Assembly: GCA_964612995.1 (NCBI GenBank)
Contig: CAZTGE010000171.1
Location: forward strand, 1 to 8,093
DNA: 8,093 bases
Direction of reading: 5' to 3'
Source: SLQH01 sp964612995
GTDB taxonomy: Bacteria > Planctomycetota > UBA11346
Both the position numbers and the translations under genes were made by a program. The notes below the pieces were generated by a model. The model saw only the letters and a list, made by a program, of their open reading frames with translations. It was not told where the DNA came from and did no database searches. Below, piece after piece: positions 6,363-8,093 of the stretch. Positions within the stretch are counted from its first letter, which is position 1; each line of letters opens with the position of its first letter.

Positions 6363-6806
6363 CTACATTCCGAACTTCTCGAGCACCGCGTTGATCTCGC
6401 TCATCCGCGTCAGGAAGACCTGCACGGTGCAACCGGTCTGGTCCTCCATCTCCTGGAGCAGTTGCTCCGAGAGCAGGCCTGCAATGGCCACCACCAGCAC
6501 CGAACCGATCGAGTCCAGCGGCACGAACTGGAACCGGCGCATCATCGCCGGATCAAAGATCTCCAGCAGTTCCTGGCTGATCTGGTACTGGCTCGGCTCG
6601 ATGTAGGGCAGGCCGAACTGGTCGACCAGAGTGGAGAGGATCTTGACCTCGGTGATCAATCCCTGCTGCACCAGGGCCTCGCCGAAGAGTACGCCCTGTT
6701 GATGCTGCAACCGCAAGGCATCCTGGATCTGCGCCTCCGTGAGCAGGCCCTTCTCCAGCAGGATCTCGCCGAGCTTCTTGCGGGTCAGCCGGCTGAGACT
6801 GACCAT
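6363..6806 (-). CDS. Stand-alone MshEN (GspE/PilB N-terminal) domain protein, probable c-di-GMP receptor
   Basis: A 147-aa soluble protein consisting only of the regulatory N-terminal domain found in MshE/PilB/GspE ATPases; it has no Walker motifs. Two tandem copies of the MshEN ligand motif are visible. The first (11-34) reads KLGEILLEKG then LLTEAQIQDALRLQ. A five-residue spacer, HQQGV, follows. The second (40-63) reads LFGEALVQQG then LITEVKILSTLVDQ. They fit the published c-di-GMP pattern (RLG, two aliphatics, G, two aliphatics, spaced aliphatic, L, Q) with only Arg-to-Lys and Leu-to-Phe changes. Residues 70-145 are the second, alpha/beta half of the domain. The start overlaps the pilT stop as TGATG, with GAGG (6814-6817) seven bases upstream, and pilB follows after 13 bases. 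Inferred role: a diffusible c-di-GMP-dependent regulator of the pilus motors. Confidence 0.88.
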   Translation of the reverse strand: MVSLSRLTRKKLGEILLEKGLLTEAQIQDALRLQHQQGVLFGEALVQQGLITEVKILSTLVDQFGLPYIEPSQYQISQELLEIFDPAMMRRFQFVPLDSIGSVLVVAIAGLLSEQLLQEMEDQTGCTVQVFLTRMSEINAVLEKFGM

Positions 6807-7879
6807 CAGGCGACCTCGCGCTTGAAGGTCCGCTTGAGGTCCTCGGGATCCTGGGTGTAGTGCAGCGCGTCATCCCAGGTGATCAGACTGCGTTTGTAGA
6901 GTTCGTAGAGGCTCTGGTTCATCGTCCGCATGCCCAGCCTGGCCCCGGTCTGGATGTGCGACATGATCTGGTGGCACTTGTCCTCGCGGATCAGCGAGCG
7001 GATCGCCGAGTTCGGCGTCATCACCTCCTGGCACATCGCCCGGCCGCGGCCATCCTGCATCGGCACGAGCTGCTGGCACATCACCCCCTCGAGCACGAAG
7101 GAGAGCTGGGTCCGGATCTGCGACTGCTGATGCGCGGGAAAGACGTCGATGATGCGGTTGATGGTCTGGACGCAGTCCGAAGTGTGCAGCGTGGCGAAGG
7201 TCAGGTGGCCGGTCTCGGCCAGGGTCAGTCCGGCCTCGATCGTCTCCATGTCACGCATCTCACCGATGAGCACGATGTCCGGGTCCTGTCGCAGGACACG
7301 ACGCAGGGCTTCATGGAAACCGCCGGTGTCGGACCCCACCTCGCGCTGATTGACCAGGCAACTCTTGTTGCGATGGACGAACTCGATCGGGTCCTCGATG
7401 GTGATGATGTGGTCCTGCCGCGTCTGGTTGCAGAAGTCGATCATCGAGGCCAGCGAGGTCGACTTGCCCGAACCGGTGGCGCCGGTGACCAGCACCAGTC
7501 CCTTGCGCATGTTGCACAACCGTTCGCACACCCGGCGGTCGAGCCCCAGCTGATCGAAGTTCTTGACCTCGTAGGGGATGGTCCGCAACACCGAGCCGAT
7601 GGCCCCGCGCTGATAGAACACGTTGACGCGGAAACGCCCGACGCCCGCCACGCCAAAGCTCATGTCGAGCTCCTGCTCCTGTTCGAAGCGAGCGATCTGC
7701 TGCGAATCGAGCACCGAATAGACCAGCTTCTGGGTATGCTCGGGCGCGAGCATGTCGACCTGGGCCATCTCCACCAGTTTGCCGTCGACCCTGATCCGGG
7801 GCGGTGACCCGGCAGCGATGTGCAGGTCGCTACCGCCACGCTCGACCATCGTGCGCAGCAGTTCTTCGAGTGTGACCAT
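6806..7879 (-). CDS. pilT: Type IV pilus retraction ATPase, PilT family
   Basis: A 357-aa cytoplasmic hexameric ATPase that drives pilus disassembly, as in twitching. The N-terminal PAS-like part includes SDLHIAAGSPPRIRVDG (17-33). The motor has Walker A GATGSGKST (133-141; most PilT have GPTGSGKST), Asp box IEDPIEFVH (161-169), Walker B IVLIGEMRD (202-210) and His box TGHLTFATLHTSD (223-235). AIRSLIRED (292-300) is the PilT-specific AIRNLIRE element, which argues against PilU and PilB. The C-terminal half (TINRIIDVFP, LSFVLEGVMCQQLVP) resembles PilT of deltaproteobacteria and other non-gamma lineages, from memory. The start at 7879 is chosen because GAGGAG (7886-7891) lies 6 bases upstream and the protein then matches PilT from its first residues; the open extension to 7981 does not. 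It is the first gene of the motor operon. Confidence 0.93.
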   Translation of the reverse strand: MVTLEELLRTMVERGGSDLHIAAGSPPRIRVDGKLVEMAQVDMLAPEHTQKLVYSVLDSQQIARFEQEQELDMSFGVAGVGRFRVNVFYQRGAIGSVLRTIPYEVKNFDQLGLDRRVCERLCNMRKGLVLVTGATGSGKSTSLASMIDFCNQTRQDHIITIEDPIEFVHRNKSCLVNQREVGSDTGGFHEALRRVLRQDPDIVLIGEMRDMETIEAGLTLAETGHLTFATLHTSDCVQTINRIIDVFPAHQQSQIRTQLSFVLEGVMCQQLVPMQDGRGRAMCQEVMTPNSAIRSLIREDKCHQIMSHIQTGARLGMRTMNQSLYELYKRSLITWDDALHYTQDPEDLKRTFKREVA

Positions 7880-7908
7880 GGTCGGCTCCTCAAGGCGATG
7901 GACTGCCC

Positions 7909-7937
7909 ATTGTTCCCAGCCGCCAGCGACAAGGCAA
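7909..7937 (-). promoter_or_regulatory. Candidate sigma-70 promoter of the pilus motor operon
   Basis: On the minus strand, TTGCCT (7932-7937) and AACAAT (7909-7914) are separated by 17 bases. Each matches 4 of 6 consensus positions. Transcription would begin near 7902, giving a leader of about 23 bases with the GAGGAG ribosome site in it. The position is right but the match is modest. Confidence 0.4.
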
Positions 7938-7968
7938 GGGGAGACCGCGAGCAGGAGCACGGTTCCCC
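7938..7968. promoter_or_regulatory. Bulged inverted repeat beside the pilT -35 region
   Basis: GGGGA(G)ACCG at 7938-7947 pairs with CGGTTCCCC at 7960-7968. This gives nine pairs with one bulged G (7943) and a 12-base loop. It abuts the candidate -35 box, where an operator or an upstream terminator could sit. No regulator can be named. Confidence 0.3.
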
Positions 7969-7980
7969 ATCGCTGCGTCA

Positions 7981-8093
7981 CCCGGTGGGGCCTTCTTTCT
8001 TCAGAGGGGGCGCTGCCCCCTCGCGGCTTCGCCGCATACCCCCACGCGCCTCGGTCGTCGCTCGCCAGCTGCGCTTTTTGCAGAGGGGGCGCT
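7981..8093 (+). repeat. Palindromic intergenic repeat, copy C, running off the window end
   Basis: Bases 8002-8036 are an exact copy of the 90-124 module, with stems GAGGGGGC/GCCCCCTC (8004-8011 and 8015-8022) and GCGGC/GCCGC (8023-8027 and 8031-8035). Bases 8039-8093 exactly equal 48-102, and the array then starts the GGGGGC hairpin again as the window ends. Bases 7981-7993 are the reverse complement of a 13-base part of the GCAGGCCCC hairpin, a half-element in the opposite orientation. Module order differs from copy A. Confidence 0.85.

Noticed and set aside
4568..6394. 608-residue open frame on the plus strand opposite pilB
   Set aside because: It is the antisense of a clear PilB ATPase. 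The translation is rich in Asp, His, Leu and Arg with no family motif, and high GC leaves antisense frames open.
6806..7879. Assignment as PilU
   Set aside because: The AIRSLIRED element at residues 292-300 matches the PilT retraction motif, and no pilT precedes it as is usual for pilU.
7880..7981. Upstream ATG adding 34 residues to PilT with a hydrophobic stretch
   Set aside because: PilT is cytoplasmic and normally begins with the SDLH-containing domain. GAGGAG directly precedes the ATG at 7879, and the extension overlaps the likely promoter.
4527..8045. Insertion sequence or transposon bounded by inverted repeats
   Set aside because: The enclosed genes are pilus motors with no transposase, no target duplication was seen, and the same modules occur again at 90-124 outside the block.

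Overview
The window is GC-rich DNA, probably from a gammaproteobacterium. The type IV pilus motor genes, the codon use and the dense GC-rich intergenic palindromes suggest a purple sulfur bacterium (Chromatiales) or relative, but that is an inference from style and no marker gene is present. All five convincing genes lie on the minus strand, so transcription runs from high to low coordinates. The long open frames on the plus strand are antisense shadows.

Right part (about 4.6-7.9 kb): a compact three-gene operon for type IV pilus motors. It starts with a PilT-family retraction ATPase (357 aa). Its stop overlaps the start (TGATG) of a 147-aa stand-alone MshEN/GspE-N-type domain protein. Thirteen bases later comes a PilB/GspE-family assembly ATPase (589 aa). 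The small middle protein carries an almost perfect two-part cyclic-di-GMP-binding MshEN motif, while the N-terminal domain of the ATPase is degenerate at the same positions. The simplest reading is that the c-di-GMP sensor has been split from the motor and is co-produced with an extension motor and a retraction motor. No pilC, pilA or pilD is in the window.

Middle (about 3.0-4.1 kb): a DUF1015-family protein (383 aa) with the PPYDV and DGHHRY signatures. Left (about 0.6-2.8 kb): a 754-aa exported protein of unknown function. Its layout (signal peptide, alpha-helical toroid-like middle, beta-rich C-terminus) recalls heparinase/polysaccharide-lyase-like proteins. A 148-base gap with a strong hairpin separates these two genes, so they may be separate transcripts.

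Intergenic DNA: 1-578, 4144-4579 and 7980-8093 contain a dispersed, modular family of GC-rich palindromes. Small hairpin modules (stems of 5-9 bp, mostly 3-base loops) recur in different orders and orientations. Stems are conserved while loops vary, and a copy in opposite orientation lies on each side of the pilus operon. The left gap also holds a pentamer tandem array, a heptamer tandem array (5 x GAGAAGC) and a plus-strand hairpin/T-tract terminator with no plus-strand gene to serve.
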